Numbered from the stretch's first letter, positions 1 to 6,848 are shown. The stretch: DNA of 34,564 bases from Anaerolineales bacterium (GCA_016929095.1 JAFGJM010000025.1:1-34564); one strand, 5' to 3'. The notes: generated by a model not told the origin, from the letters alone. Made by a program: numbers and translations.

Positions 1-83
1 GGATACACAACCCTTCTCGAGAGGTTGATGAGTGTATAGAAAGACTTTTCAAACTTTACTTAAAAATTCTGGAGGTAAATCTC
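1..83 (+). other. Operon upstream flank, possibly the 3' end of a preceding gene
   Basis: Only 83 bases precede the first clear gene. Frame 1 reads 12 codons and then stops with TAG at 37-39, which could be the C-terminus of an upstream operon member. Frame 3 is open from the window edge straight into the ubiquitin-like gene, so an N-terminal extension of that gene cannot be excluded. The strong ribosome-binding site GGAGGT at 71-76 argues for a separate start at 84. No promoter is evident, consistent with the operon beginning outside the window. Confidence 0.3.
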
Positions 84-350
84 ATGACAGACAAACCCGT
101 AACCCTGGTGCTCCCCTCCGGGGGAAGCCGCACCGCCGAAGTTCCCGATGATGTGGAAGTGAAAGAATTGATCCCGGAGCTCGCCACATCGTTAGAACTG
201 CCCACCACCGGTCCTGATGGTCGCCCGATCAGCTACCGGTTGGATAGCAAAGCCTTGGGGCGTGAGCTTCAAGAGGAGGAAACACTCTCTTCTGCCAATG
301 TGCCGCAAGACGACCGCTTGATCATCACTGCCGATATCACCGCAGGATAA
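84..350 (+). CDS. YukD/EsaB-like ubiquitin-fold protein ending in glycine
   Basis: A predicted cytosolic 88-residue protein with the size and pattern of a beta-grasp ubiquitin-like fold. It opens with a VTLVLPSG strand and turn, continues with a helix rich in L and E (about residues 24-38), and ends with a DDRLIITADI strand. The pattern is closest to the YukD/EsaB family known from type VII secretion loci. The tail is short, ITAG, so the protein ends in a single glycine rather than the usual GG. The start is supported by GGAGGT at 71-76, seven bases before the ATG. Three bases separate it from the JAMM protease gene, so the two are surely co-transcribed. Pairing with a JAMM protease suggests a protein modifier or a carrier that is processed. 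No E1 or E2 gene is visible, though the operon is cut at the left. The fold call is from pattern, not from a search. Confidence 0.72.
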   Translation: MTDKPVTLVLPSGGSRTAEVPDDVEVKELIPELATSLELPTTGPDGRPISYRLDSKALGRELQEEETLSSANVPQDDRLIITADITAG

Positions 351-353
351 CAG

Positions 354-1016
354 ATGGAAGCCTCGCGTATCAGCCTGACGCCGCCGGAAGTTACTTTGCC
401 GCGCAACGGGCGTATTCCCATAGGCCGCGCAGTGCGCTGGTGGTCACCCTACGAAGCTGCTGACCATGAAACAGCCGTAGCGGTGTTCATGAGTCCGCGG
501 GCTTTCGTGCGGGTTTGCGCCCACGCCGGCAGCGACCTGGATAACGAAGTGGGCGGCTGGTTGTTAGGCAAATGGCGGGCAGATCGTCTTTCTGGTGAAC
601 AGTTCATTGTCATCGAGAACAGCCTGCCCGCCCGCGATACCCGCCATGGCAGCGCTCACCTGACCTTTACCCAAAACAGTCAGGTAGCCCTTTACAACGA
701 GGTGCAAGAGCGCTACCCGAATAAGGATGTGTTGGGCTGGTACCATACACATCCTCGCATGGGCGTCTTTCTTTCTGAGCTGGATACCTGGTTACACCGA
801 AATTTCTTTCCGGACCTTTATCAGGTGGCATTGGTGGTGGAACCCCATAGCGCCAGCGGAGGTTTTTTCGTCCGCCGCCCGGATGGTTGGCTGGATGCAA
901 GGCGCTATTATGGCTTCTTCGAGTTGAATAACGGCCGTAAGCGCAGCGTGGTGCACTGGCGCAATATGCTCTCAGAATCGGAAAGAAAAGACGTCATTGG
1001 AGGTCAATTATCATGA
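354..1016 (+). CDS. JAMM/MPN (JAB) metalloprotease, deubiquitinase-like
   Basis: A 220-residue zinc metalloprotease of the JAB1/MPN/Mov34 class, the family that removes or matures ubiquitin-like proteins. The complete JAMM signature is visible: catalytic E65 in NEVGGWLLG, zinc ligands H131 and H133 in WYHTHP, S141, and zinc ligand D144 (spacing H-x-H-x7-S-x-x-D). The domain spans roughly residues 42-185. There is no signal peptide or membrane segment, so it should act in the cytosol. Residues 1-40 are a Pro/Arg-rich lead that I do not recognise. The gene starts 3 bases after the ubiquitin-like gene, and its stop overlaps the next ATG (ATGA at 1013-1016). The obvious inferred substrate is the upstream ubiquitin-like protein or its conjugates. 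A role in sulfur-carrier processing, as known for other bacterial JAMM proteins, is the main alternative. Confidence 0.88.
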   Translation: MEASRISLTPPEVTLPRNGRIPIGRAVRWWSPYEAADHETAVAVFMSPRAFVRVCAHAGSDLDNEVGGWLLGKWRADRLSGEQFIVIENSLPARDTRHGSAHLTFTQNSQVALYNEVQERYPNKDVLGWYHTHPRMGVFLSELDTWLHRNFFPDLYQVALVVEPHSASGGFFVRRPDGWLDARRYYGFFELNNGRKRSVVHWRNMLSESERKDVIGGQLS

Positions 1017-1870
1017 GCCGTATGATGCGGTTGTATTATTACGCCGTTTTGGGCGCCATTGGAGGGGTGATTGCCTGGCAAGCCAGTAATATGCTTGGGC
1101 TGTCATTTACTCCCAATGTGTATCTCAGTGAGATCATTGCCGGCGCCCTGATCGGATTGTGTATTGGTGCGGTGATCGGGTTGGGTGAAGCGTTGCTCAC
1201 TCGAAACCTGGTACAAACCGCCAAAGCCTGCCTTTATGGCGGGCTGCTGGGGATGGCAGGCGGGGGGATTGGCTTGCCTGTGGCTGAAGGGTTGTTCCAA
1301 CTGGCTGGTGGGGAATTTTGGGGACGCGCCCTGGGCTGGGGGTTGTTTGGATTGCTGATCGGCGTTGCCGGCAGCTTCACCGGCGGCAGCCAGATGTGGA
1401 AAGGCGCCCTGGGCGGCTTGCTGGGCGGCGCTTTTGGCGGGATGCTGCTGGAGAGCGCCCGCACCTGGTTGAAAGACCCGCTGTTGGGTAAAGCCGCCGG
1501 TTTACTCTTGCTGGGCGCCTCGGTGGGTTTATTCATCGCCTTGATCGTCTATTTGCTGTCGCGCGCCTGGCTGGAGGTGACTTCAGGCAAGCTCAAAGGC
1601 AGCGAATTTATTCTGGATAAATTCATGAAAACCGAAGCGCCTTCGGCATTCATCGGCAGCAGCCCGCTCAAATCGGACATCGTATTGCCCGACCCAGACA
1701 TTGCTCCACAGCATGCCATGCTCAAAGGCGCCGACACCCACTTCAATCTGAAGGATATGAGTTTGAACGGCACTTTTATCAATAACAAAAAAATCGAACA
1801 GACGACCCTGAAAAACCGGCAAACCCTCAAGCTGGGTAATACGGAATTGGTCTATCACGAGAAGAGGTGA
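1013..1870 (+). CDS. Multi-pass membrane protein with C-terminal FHA domain
   Basis: 285 residues. Residues 8-183 form about five or six glycine-rich hydrophobic segments (GALIGLCIGAVIGLG, GGLLGMAGGGIGL, GALGGLLGGAFGGMLL and others), suggesting tightly packed helices. The C-terminal 95 residues match the FHA pattern, with SDIVLPDPDI, QHAML around H234, and SLNGTFINNK (NGT at 252-254). FHA domains bind phosphothreonine peptides. Here two positions of the usual binding site are replaced: S216 stands where the first Arg of 'IGR' is expected, and A231-P232 stand where Ser-Arg is expected before the conserved His. Phosphopeptide binding may therefore be lost or altered. The start overlaps the JAMM stop by 4 bases, implying translational coupling. 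By inference it is the membrane anchor of the four-gene system. Confidence 0.8.
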   Translation: MSRMMRLYYYAVLGAIGGVIAWQASNMLGLSFTPNVYLSEIIAGALIGLCIGAVIGLGEALLTRNLVQTAKACLYGGLLGMAGGGIGLPVAEGLFQLAGGEFWGRALGWGLFGLLIGVAGSFTGGSQMWKGALGGLLGGAFGGMLLESARTWLKDPLLGKAAGLLLLGASVGLFIALIVYLLSRAWLEVTSGKLKGSEFILDKFMKTEAPSAFIGSSPLKSDIVLPDPDIAPQHAMLKGADTHFNLKDMSLNGTFINNKKIEQTTLKNRQTLKLGNTELVYHEKR

Positions 1871-1873
1871 AGC

Positions 1874-3013
1874 ATGTTCACTCATATAAAAAATCTACCT
1901 CGAATCATGGTCGTTTGCCTGATGCTATTGGCAAACCTGGCATGGATTGTCAGCTCAGCCCAGGCAGAAGACGAACTGATCGTGCGCATAACCCAGGTGG
2001 ACACATCTCAATTCCCGCATGTAACCGCCTATGTCTCGGTCACCAATGCGGACGGCGAACCGATGGAGGTCGAACCCTCTCGGCTGACGCTGCTTGAAAA
2101 CGGTGTGGAAATGACCCCCGAAAGCATTACCGGCGTGGGCGAGACAGAAAATCCCCTGACCACCATGCTGGTGATGGATATCTCCGGCAGCATGAACGCC
2201 AATGACAAACTGGAAGCCGCCAAAGACGCCGCCCGGGCTTATGTGCGCCAGATGCGCCCCAATGACCAGGCGGGGTTGATGACTTTTAACACCAGTATCA
2301 AGCTGGCGCAGGCTGTCACCACCGATACATCACAATTGTTGAACGCCATCAAGAAGCTGAAAGCCAAAGACGACACCGCCATGTATGACGCCCTGATGCA
2401 GGCTATCGATGAACTGCAGCCCATAAGCGGGCGAAAAGCCATCATCGTGCTGACAGATGGGTTGGATAATCGCAGCCAGGCGGACGCGGCTCAGATTATC
2501 GTCAGGGTCGAGTCGGCGGGGCTGTCCATCTCGACCATCGGTCTGGGCGACCCGGAGCACCCGTCCGGGGCGCTGAGCGGGCTGGATGAAGCCGCCCTGA
2601 GCGCCCTGGCAAAGACGGCGGGCGGAGTGTATGGCTACGCCAACGATTCTGCTTCACTTACCCAGCTCTACGAACGCTATGGCAGGGCGCTGCAAAGCGA
2701 ATACGCCATTACGTATAGCTCTCCTTCCACCTTGCGAGACGGCGTGAACCGGGCTTTGAGCGTTTCGCTTGCAACCGGCAAGACAAGAAGCGCCGTGGCG
2801 GAAGGCTCAGTTTATAACCCCGGGGGTTTGGTACCCGAAGTGGCGCAACCGGCTTCCTGGGGCGTGTTCTTCGGACTGCTGGGTGTGTTGCTGATCTTAC
2901 TCATCCTGCCGACTGTGGTCGGAAAATTTTTAGCAACCCGAGAGGGCAAATCGGAAAGCCGGGTAAAGCTGCATAAAGAAACAAGACCGAAGAGGGTTAA
3001 GTTGAAAGAGTGA
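1874..3013 (+). CDS. Exported von Willebrand factor A domain protein, membrane anchored
   Basis: 379 residues. An N-terminal signal peptide (hydrophobic residues 11-26, likely cleavage after SSAQA at 31) is followed by a beta-rich lead. A vWA domain spans about residues 95-275, and a C-terminal transmembrane segment lies around 325-350 (GVFFGLLGVLLILLILP), followed by a basic cytosolic tail. The metal-ion-dependent adhesion site is complete: DISGS with D102, S104 and S106, T168 in KDDTAMYDAL, and D195 in VLTDG. Such domains mediate metal-dependent protein-protein contacts. Most of the protein should face the outside. The start lies 3 bases after the FHA gene stop and is preceded by GAGAAGAGGTG. 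As the last gene of the operon it links a cytosolic ubiquitin-like/JAMM pair to an extracytoplasmic binding protein. Its partner is unknown. Confidence 0.9.
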   Translation: MFTHIKNLPRIMVVCLMLLANLAWIVSSAQAEDELIVRITQVDTSQFPHVTAYVSVTNADGEPMEVEPSRLTLLENGVEMTPESITGVGETENPLTTMLVMDISGSMNANDKLEAAKDAARAYVRQMRPNDQAGLMTFNTSIKLAQAVTTDTSQLLNAIKKLKAKDDTAMYDALMQAIDELQPISGRKAIIVLTDGLDNRSQADAAQIIVRVESAGLSISTIGLGDPEHPSGALSGLDEAALSALAKTAGGVYGYANDSASLTQLYERYGRALQSEYAITYSSPSTLRDGVNRALSVSLATGKTRSAVAEGSVYNPGGLVPEVAQPASWGVFFGLLGVLLILLILPTVVGKFLATREGKSESRVKLHKETRPKRVKLKE

Positions 3014-3030
3014 CCCTCACCCCCCTCACT

Positions 3031-3057
3031 CCCCCCAAATTCACAGAATTTGGGGGG
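3031..3057 (+). terminator. Strong hairpin after the vWA operon
   Basis: A perfect 12-bp inverted repeat, CCCCCCAAATTC and GAATTTGGGGGG, flanks a 3-base ACA loop, 18 bases after the vWA stop codon. It would fold into a very stable hairpin in the transcript. It lacks a following T-run, so it may protect or process the mRNA 3' end rather than act as a classic intrinsic terminator. It is also part of the 74-bp-period repeat. Confidence 0.5.
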
Positions 3058-3160
3058 ATGTAGGAGAGGGGCAAAATGGGGGAGGAGTAAAGGATAAGCT
3101 CACTTCCCTCAAATACACAGAATTTTTGGGGAGGCTGGGGAGGGGCAAAATAGGGGAATT
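3036..3160. repeat. Diverged direct repeat, 74-bp period, two copies
   Basis: The string CAAATTCACAGAATTT at 3036 recurs as CAAATACACAGAATTT at 3110, and GAGGGGCAAAAT at 3066 recurs identically at 3140, both with an offset of 74. The first copy keeps a perfect hairpin. The second is imperfect (CCCTCAAATAC/AGAATTTTTGGGG). The C-run/G-run composition resembles short intergenic repeats common in Chloroflexota and cyanobacteria, but the family was not identified. Confidence 0.65.
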
Positions 3161-3326
3161 GAGAGGAACGAATCTGGGGGATGATCTATCGTTTTTGATG
3201 CCTGAATATGAATTTTGCCTGTTGTCCTTATTGTCATTTATCATGGGTTTCTATATGTTTTGCAAATACAAGAAAGGCGCCCAGCCAACGATCCGCTGCT
3301 TATGTATGTCTAAGGTAGTAATAGTT

Positions 3327-3359
3327 ACTGTAGATTGGATCGCCGATCCAATCTACAGT
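3327..3359. repeat. Perfect 33-bp palindrome
   Basis: ACTGTAGATTGGATCG (3327-3342) and its exact reverse complement (3344-3359) flank one central C. On the + strand it is followed by TTTT, so it could act as an intrinsic terminator, but no clear gene ends just upstream. A dispersed palindromic repeat or a protein-binding site is equally possible. Confidence 0.7.
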
Positions 3360-3515
3360 TTTAAAGAATATCTGCGTAGAAGCCGAAAATCTAAAATGCG
3401 TTTAATATGCAAATCTCCTTCTCCTGATAACGATAAGAATTATTTGGATTATTTATAATTTTTGAAATATGCTAATATTGTTCATATCACTTGATACCAG
3501 GGATTGAGGCGAAAA

Positions 3516-4214
3516 ATGAACGAAAAATCGAAGATATTCACTATCCGTGCCGTTTTTCTGTCATTAATATTCATTGTCGTTATTCCTCTCCTGCCCATCT
3601 TGATCTCCTGGCGGTGGGATTGGTGGGAAGCCTGGGTATATGCTGGCATCGGCATTCTTGGTTTTATCATCAGCCGCGCCCTGGCTGCCCGGCGTAACCC
3701 CGACTTGCTCAGGGAGCGCGCCAAATACTTAGATCACGAAGACGCCGAATCCTGGGACAGGCTGCTTTCGCCCTTGGTAGGGTTGGGCGGGGGGTTGATC
3801 CCAATAACCGCCGGGTTGGACGCGTTATTAGGCTGGTCACCGGCTTATTCACTAACAGCAAAAATCATATCGCTGGCGGCGCTGCTGTCTGGCTATGCCC
3901 TCGGGGCGTATGCCTTGATTGAAAATGCTTATTTCTCAGGCATGGTGCGCATTCAAAAGGAGCGCGGCCAACATGTCATTTCCAGCGGACCCTATGCCTG
4001 GGTGAGACATCCCGGTTATACCGGCGCATTGCTTTTCTATGTCGCCACACCCATTTTCCTGGATGCTTTTTGGGCATTCATCCCCGTCGTATTTTTATCC
4101 ATTGTGATCGTTATCCGCACCCACCTGGAAGATAAAACGCTGCAAGCGCAACTGGAAGGATATTGTGATTATGCAAAACGGGTGCGTTACCGCTTGTTGC
4201 CGGGAATCTGGTGA
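3516..4214 (+). CDS. Isoprenylcysteine carboxyl methyltransferase (ICMT/PEMT)-like membrane protein
   Basis: 232 residues with about five hydrophobic segments and the ICMT/phospholipid methyltransferase signature near the C-terminus: GPYAWVRHPGYTG followed by a membrane segment, then HLEDKTLQ and YAKRVRYRLLPGIW. In this family these residues form the S-adenosylmethionine site at the membrane face. Bacterial members methylate small lipophilic or thiol-type substrates, but the substrate cannot be read from sequence. The ATG at 3516 is chosen because GAGG at 3506-3509 precedes it at normal spacing; a TTG at 3504 would add four residues (MRRK). It is followed after 16 bases by the GNAT gene, so the two may be co-transcribed. 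Confidence 0.8.
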   Translation: MNEKSKIFTIRAVFLSLIFIVVIPLLPILISWRWDWWEAWVYAGIGILGFIISRALAARRNPDLLRERAKYLDHEDAESWDRLLSPLVGLGGGLIPITAGLDALLGWSPAYSLTAKIISLAALLSGYALGAYALIENAYFSGMVRIQKERGQHVISSGPYAWVRHPGYTGALLFYVATPIFLDAFWAFIPVVFLSIVIVIRTHLEDKTLQAQLEGYCDYAKRVRYRLLPGIW

Positions 4215-4230
4215 ATTCAAGAGTATATCA

Positions 4231-4644
4231 ATGACAACCATTCATTATTGCGAAGACCTACCCGACAGGCAGCAATATTTCAGCTTATTCGAGACCACCG
4301 GGTGGAACCAAAAATATAAAGCCAGCGCCGAAGACCTGATCGAAGCGCTTAAAAACAGCCAGTTTATCGTTATGGCGTACGATGGCGAGCAACTGGTGGG
4401 CTGCGGACGGGTGTTAACCGACGGGGTGCTGCACGCCATGGTCTATGAGATGATCGTCCATCCAACATACCAGGGGCAAGGGATTGGCAGCGTGATTATA
4501 AATATGCTGGTAGATAAGTGTAAAGCAGCCGGTATTCGGGATATTCAGCTTTTTGCTGCCAAAGGAAAGGCGCCGTTTTATCGTCAACACGGTTTTATGG
4601 AGCGCCCTGCCGATGCCCCCGGTATGGCGCTGCCAAAAGAGTAA
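4231..4644 (+). CDS. GNAT family N-acetyltransferase
   Basis: 137 residues covering a complete single GNAT domain. The acetyl-CoA binding motif is clear: VHPTYQGQGIGS, with the Q-x-x-G-x-G core, after the MVYEMIV strand. The C-terminal AAKGKAPFYRQHGF block is typical of the family. The substrate is unknown; small GNATs acetylate amino groups of metabolites, drugs or proteins. An in-frame ATG at 4165 lies inside the preceding gene and would add 22 residues that do not fit the fold. MTTIHY at 4231 is preferred, although its ribosome-binding site is weak. It is probably translated from the same transcript as the methyltransferase-like gene. Confidence 0.82.
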   Translation: MTTIHYCEDLPDRQQYFSLFETTGWNQKYKASAEDLIEALKNSQFIVMAYDGEQLVGCGRVLTDGVLHAMVYEMIVHPTYQGQGIGSVIINMLVDKCKAAGIRDIQLFAAKGKAPFYRQHGFMERPADAPGMALPKE

Positions 4645-4668
4645 GGTATCGCTCATGGTAATATTCGC

Positions 4669-4697
4669 CTGAGATATCGAGTAATTTTTATTATAAT
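4669..4697 (+). promoter_or_regulatory. Candidate sigma-70-type promoter for the response regulator
   Basis: CTGAGA at 4669-4674 (four of six matches to TTGACA) lies 17 bases before a perfect TATAAT at 4692-4697. The element is in the AT-rich gap upstream of the response regulator, 36 bases before its start. A ribosome-binding site, AAAGGAG, follows at about 4714-4720. Confidence 0.5.
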
Positions 4698-4733
4698 TAG
4701 TCCACAAATATACAAAAGGAGCTTTACATACCC

Positions 4734-5102
4734 ATGCCATCGGCACTAGTAATTGATGATAAATGGGTGACTGCCAGCAGTCATATCAAGATATTGAGTC
4801 TGTTCGGCATTACCGGTCAGCACGCCAATACGGCTCGCAATGCCGTATTGATGATACGCGAAAAAAAGCCGGATGTCATTTTGCTGGATGTGCATATGCC
4901 CGGCGTGGATGGATTCGAATTCATCAAATATATTCACCAATTGCCGGGATACCAAGATCTGCCAATATTTGTCGTGACCTCCGATGACCAGCCCGAGACC
5001 GCAGACCTTATGCGCTCATTGGGCGCGCAGGAGGTTTTGATCAAACCGCTGGAGATCGATGAACTAGAGAATGCATTGCGAAAAGCGAAGTTGATCAAAT
5101 AA
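4734..5102 (+). CDS. Single-domain response regulator (CheY-like receiver)
   Basis: 122 residues, a receiver domain alone with no output domain. The acidic pair D8-D9, the phosphoacceptor D52 in ILLDVHMPG, T82 in VVTSDD and K104 in LIKPLE are all in place, so it should accept phosphate from a histidine kinase. GGAG lies 12 bases before the ATG, slightly far but acceptable. It has its own promoter candidate and appears monocistronic. It is the only receiver in the window, and three histidine kinases without receivers are encoded nearby on the opposite strand. A functional link to one of them is possible but not shown. Confidence 0.9.
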   Translation: MPSALVIDDKWVTASSHIKILSLFGITGQHANTARNAVLMIREKKPDVILLDVHMPGVDGFEFIKYIHQLPGYQDLPIFVVTSDDQPETADLMRSLGAQEVLIKPLEIDELENALRKAKLIK

Positions 5103-5139
5103 AAAAAAATTCCCCCTATACTTAAAATATGGTGAAATC

Positions 5140-5196
5140 GTAGTAACGACTTTTGTTATTTTTATGACAAGGGAGAATGACTAAAGGCGTTACTGC
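5140..5196. repeat. Inverted-repeat element, copy A
   Basis: GTAGTAACGACTTTTGTT (5140-5157) and GACTAAAGGCGTTACTGC (5179-5196) are imperfect reverse complements (14 of 18), separated by 21 bases. The left arm closely matches the left arm of the element at 6793-6848 (GTAGTGACGACTTTAGTT). The centres differ. It lies in the 221-base gap between the response regulator and the AlkD-like gene, which otherwise shows no gene. Confidence 0.5.
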
Positions 5197-5323
5197 TTTA
5201 TATTATTGTTTACGCTAATAGTCTATTCAGCGCAATATAATCGGGAGAAAAGTATCAAAAAGCTGCAAAGCGATCTTCAGATCATCTAATTCAAAATCTT
5301 CTTGCTGCGTGAATATTCAATTT

Positions 5324-6046
5324 TCATAAAGCCCGCCTCTTGATTTCTTCGTGACGACGTTTTAGATTTTCACCCGTTTTCTGAATGTACTGGGCGGCAT
5401 CCGGGGTCTTACAATTCGTTTCGCCATGATCCACCTCCACTTTGCCGATGCGAGCGGAAACAGCCAGCGCCTGTGGGCGAAGGACATCATTGCGTATGCC
5501 AATGGCAATTAAGGCTTTGTTCATGGCATCGCGCACCCAATTCTTGGCATTATGGATGTCCCTTTCGATTGTCGATAAATATGATTCAAAGAAGTTATTC
5601 GGCAGTGATTTATCGTGCATTGCCAGCCGGGTAAGCACGATCCAGCCCGCCCTGCAGATCCATTCGTCAGTGGACTGCATCCATTCGACCATTTTTTGCC
5701 GGGCAAGGGGTGATTTCGCTGTCAGTTTGGCAAATGCATCGCACAGGACATAGTTATCCAGGTCGGGTATCCAGGCGTTCATTATTGAATCGCCCATTTT
5801 CGCCGGGTCTGCCACCATGGTTGCCAGAATGCGGGCGTCGTAATTTCCCGATGCCCATAATGCCTCTGCCAACGATTGATTGGTTTTGATCTGTTTCTTT
5901 AGGGCATTCAGGCTGGCGAAACTCACACCGAATAGGGGTTCATGCGCGCCGTGCCGCAGGTAAACTTTCCGGTTTTGTGCTGTTCCGGAAGCTTCAAGCC
6001 TGGACATTACCATGGTGAAAGTAAGGGGGGTGCCTTGCGTTTTCAT
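5324..6046 (-). CDS. DNA alkylation repair protein (AlkD-like HEAT repeat glycosylase family)
   Basis: 240 residues, predicted cytosolic and helical throughout, matching the DNA alkylation repair family. Visible family features are FGVSFASLNALKKQ near the N-terminus, the LWASGNYDARILATMVADP block (residues 63-81), PDLDNYVLCDAFAKL with D103, and NWVRDAMNKALIAIG (169-183) with R172. Characterised AlkD proteins use aromatic and acidic residues along the concave face to excise N3- or N7-alkylated bases without base flipping. Exact equivalents of the catalytic residues need an alignment. An AAAGGAGG ribosome-binding site lies upstream, 12 bases before the ATG. It follows the lipoprotein gene by 30 bases on the same strand, so the two may share a transcript, although no functional link is apparent. 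Confidence 0.85.
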   Translation of the reverse strand: MKTQGTPLTFTMVMSRLEASGTAQNRKVYLRHGAHEPLFGVSFASLNALKKQIKTNQSLAEALWASGNYDARILATMVADPAKMGDSIMNAWIPDLDNYVLCDAFAKLTAKSPLARQKMVEWMQSTDEWICRAGWIVLTRLAMHDKSLPNNFFESYLSTIERDIHNAKNWVRDAMNKALIAIGIRNDVLRPQALAVSARIGKVEVDHGETNCKTPDAAQYIQKTGENLKRRHEEIKRRAL

Positions 6047-6076
6047 AAAGCGTTTCTTCCTCCTTTGCGCTGTGAT

Positions 6077-6622
6077 TTACCTTGTCAGTACAATCATAAC
6101 CATCATATACCGTTCCACTTCATCGATCTCAACAATCGAGATCGTGAGGAGGCTGTTCCCTTGCTTGAATAGCAGCATTTTACTATCCCCCTCCCCCTCG
6201 CCCGTCATGAACATCTCCCAACCTAAACCGGGCAATTGGGCGGTGTAGAATCTCTCTACAATGGTTTCGTTGCCTCGAACCGTGAACCGATAGCCACTTC
6301 CATCTTCGAGTTCTTCACCGGCGAATGCAAAGGGCAGGATCGGGATGCCCTGCCATTCGGCATCCGCTCTTCCGGTGGGCAAGTATAGATCCAAATCAGG
6401 AGTCTTGACACGACGAGTATTTGTGGGAGATGGCGTAAGTATATCCCCAGGCACCACCGTTGCAGTTAATCTAACAGTGGGAGTTAGCGTATCGGAGATG
6501 GTTGGGGGTAAGGACCTGGTAGGCGTGGATGGAAGTGTTGCCGTCGGTTGGGATTCAAGCGGGGTACATCCCGATAGCAAAATATACATCAACAAACACA
6601 TCACAATTGCTTGTGTGCGCAT
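6077..6622 (-). CDS. Lipoprotein with Thr/Pro-rich linker, function unknown
   Basis: 181 residues from the ATG at 6622. A hydrophobic lead ends in a lipobox, ILLSGC, so the mature protein should start with a lipidated cysteine. A low-complexity linker of about 50 residues rich in Thr, Pro and Ser follows, then a domain of about 100 residues beginning DLDLYLPTGRADAEW and containing FYTAQLPGLGWEM and a C-terminal ITIV-type strand pattern. Surface lipoproteins with such linkers are frequent in Anaerolineae. I do not recognise the domain beyond that. An alternative GTG at 6643 adds seven residues and is less likely. No good ribosome-binding site is seen for either start. Confidence 0.72.
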   Translation of the reverse strand: MRTQAIVMCLLMYILLSGCTPLESQPTATLPSTPTRSLPPTISDTLTPTVRLTATVVPGDILTPSPTNTRRVKTPDLDLYLPTGRADAEWQGIPILPFAFAGEELEDGSGYRFTVRGNETIVERFYTAQLPGLGWEMFMTGEGEGDSKMLLFKQGNSLLTISIVEIDEVERYMMVMIVLTR

Positions 6623-6792
6623 GACAAAAATTTCAAACAACACATATCATGACCGTATATACTTTCAGGTCTAGCCACTCTTGATTATCGTACTAAAATA
6701 TAACTCCCCGGCTACCGGTTGACTGTCAACAATATATCTTTGAGCATCCAACCTGCCTTCGATAAATGGCAAAGCCGGGGCGTAAAAAAAGT

Positions 6793-6848
6793 GTAGTGAC
6801 GACTTTAGTTGTTTGTTTAACTGAAAATACGACTGAAGCCGCAACTGC
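6793..6848. repeat. Inverted-repeat element, copy B
   Basis: GTAGTGACGACTTTAGTTG (6793-6811) pairs with CGACTGAAGCCGCAACTGC (6830-6848). 13 of 19 positions are Watson-Crick, and most of the rest would be G-U in RNA. The left arm resembles copy A at 5140-5196. Together the two copies flank the AlkD-like and lipoprotein genes. The surrounding 6623-6900 interval contains no other gene that I can support. Confidence 0.5.

Larger units (their letters stand above)
3014..3515. other. Gene-poor intergenic region with repeats
   Basis: About 500 bases between the vWA operon and the methyltransferase-like gene. An open frame of 110 codons (3126-3458) runs through the repeats, has no ribosome-binding site and looks non-coding. 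The region holds a GC-capped hairpin (3031-3057), a diverged direct repeat of 74-bp period (3036-3160) and a perfect palindrome (3327-3359). The stretch after about 3360 is AT-rich and contains TATAAT at 3454-3459, which may be part of a promoter for the next gene, but no good -35 is visible at normal spacing. Confidence 0.6.

Noticed and set aside
3126..3458. 110-codon open frame in the intergenic region
   Set aside because: It runs through the 74-bp repeat and the palindrome, has no ribosome-binding site, and its product has no recognisable pattern.
5171..5222. Short ORF after GGGAG at about 5171
   Set aside because: Only 13 codons, and the ribosome-binding site sits almost on top of the ATG; the stretch is also an arm of the inverted-repeat element.
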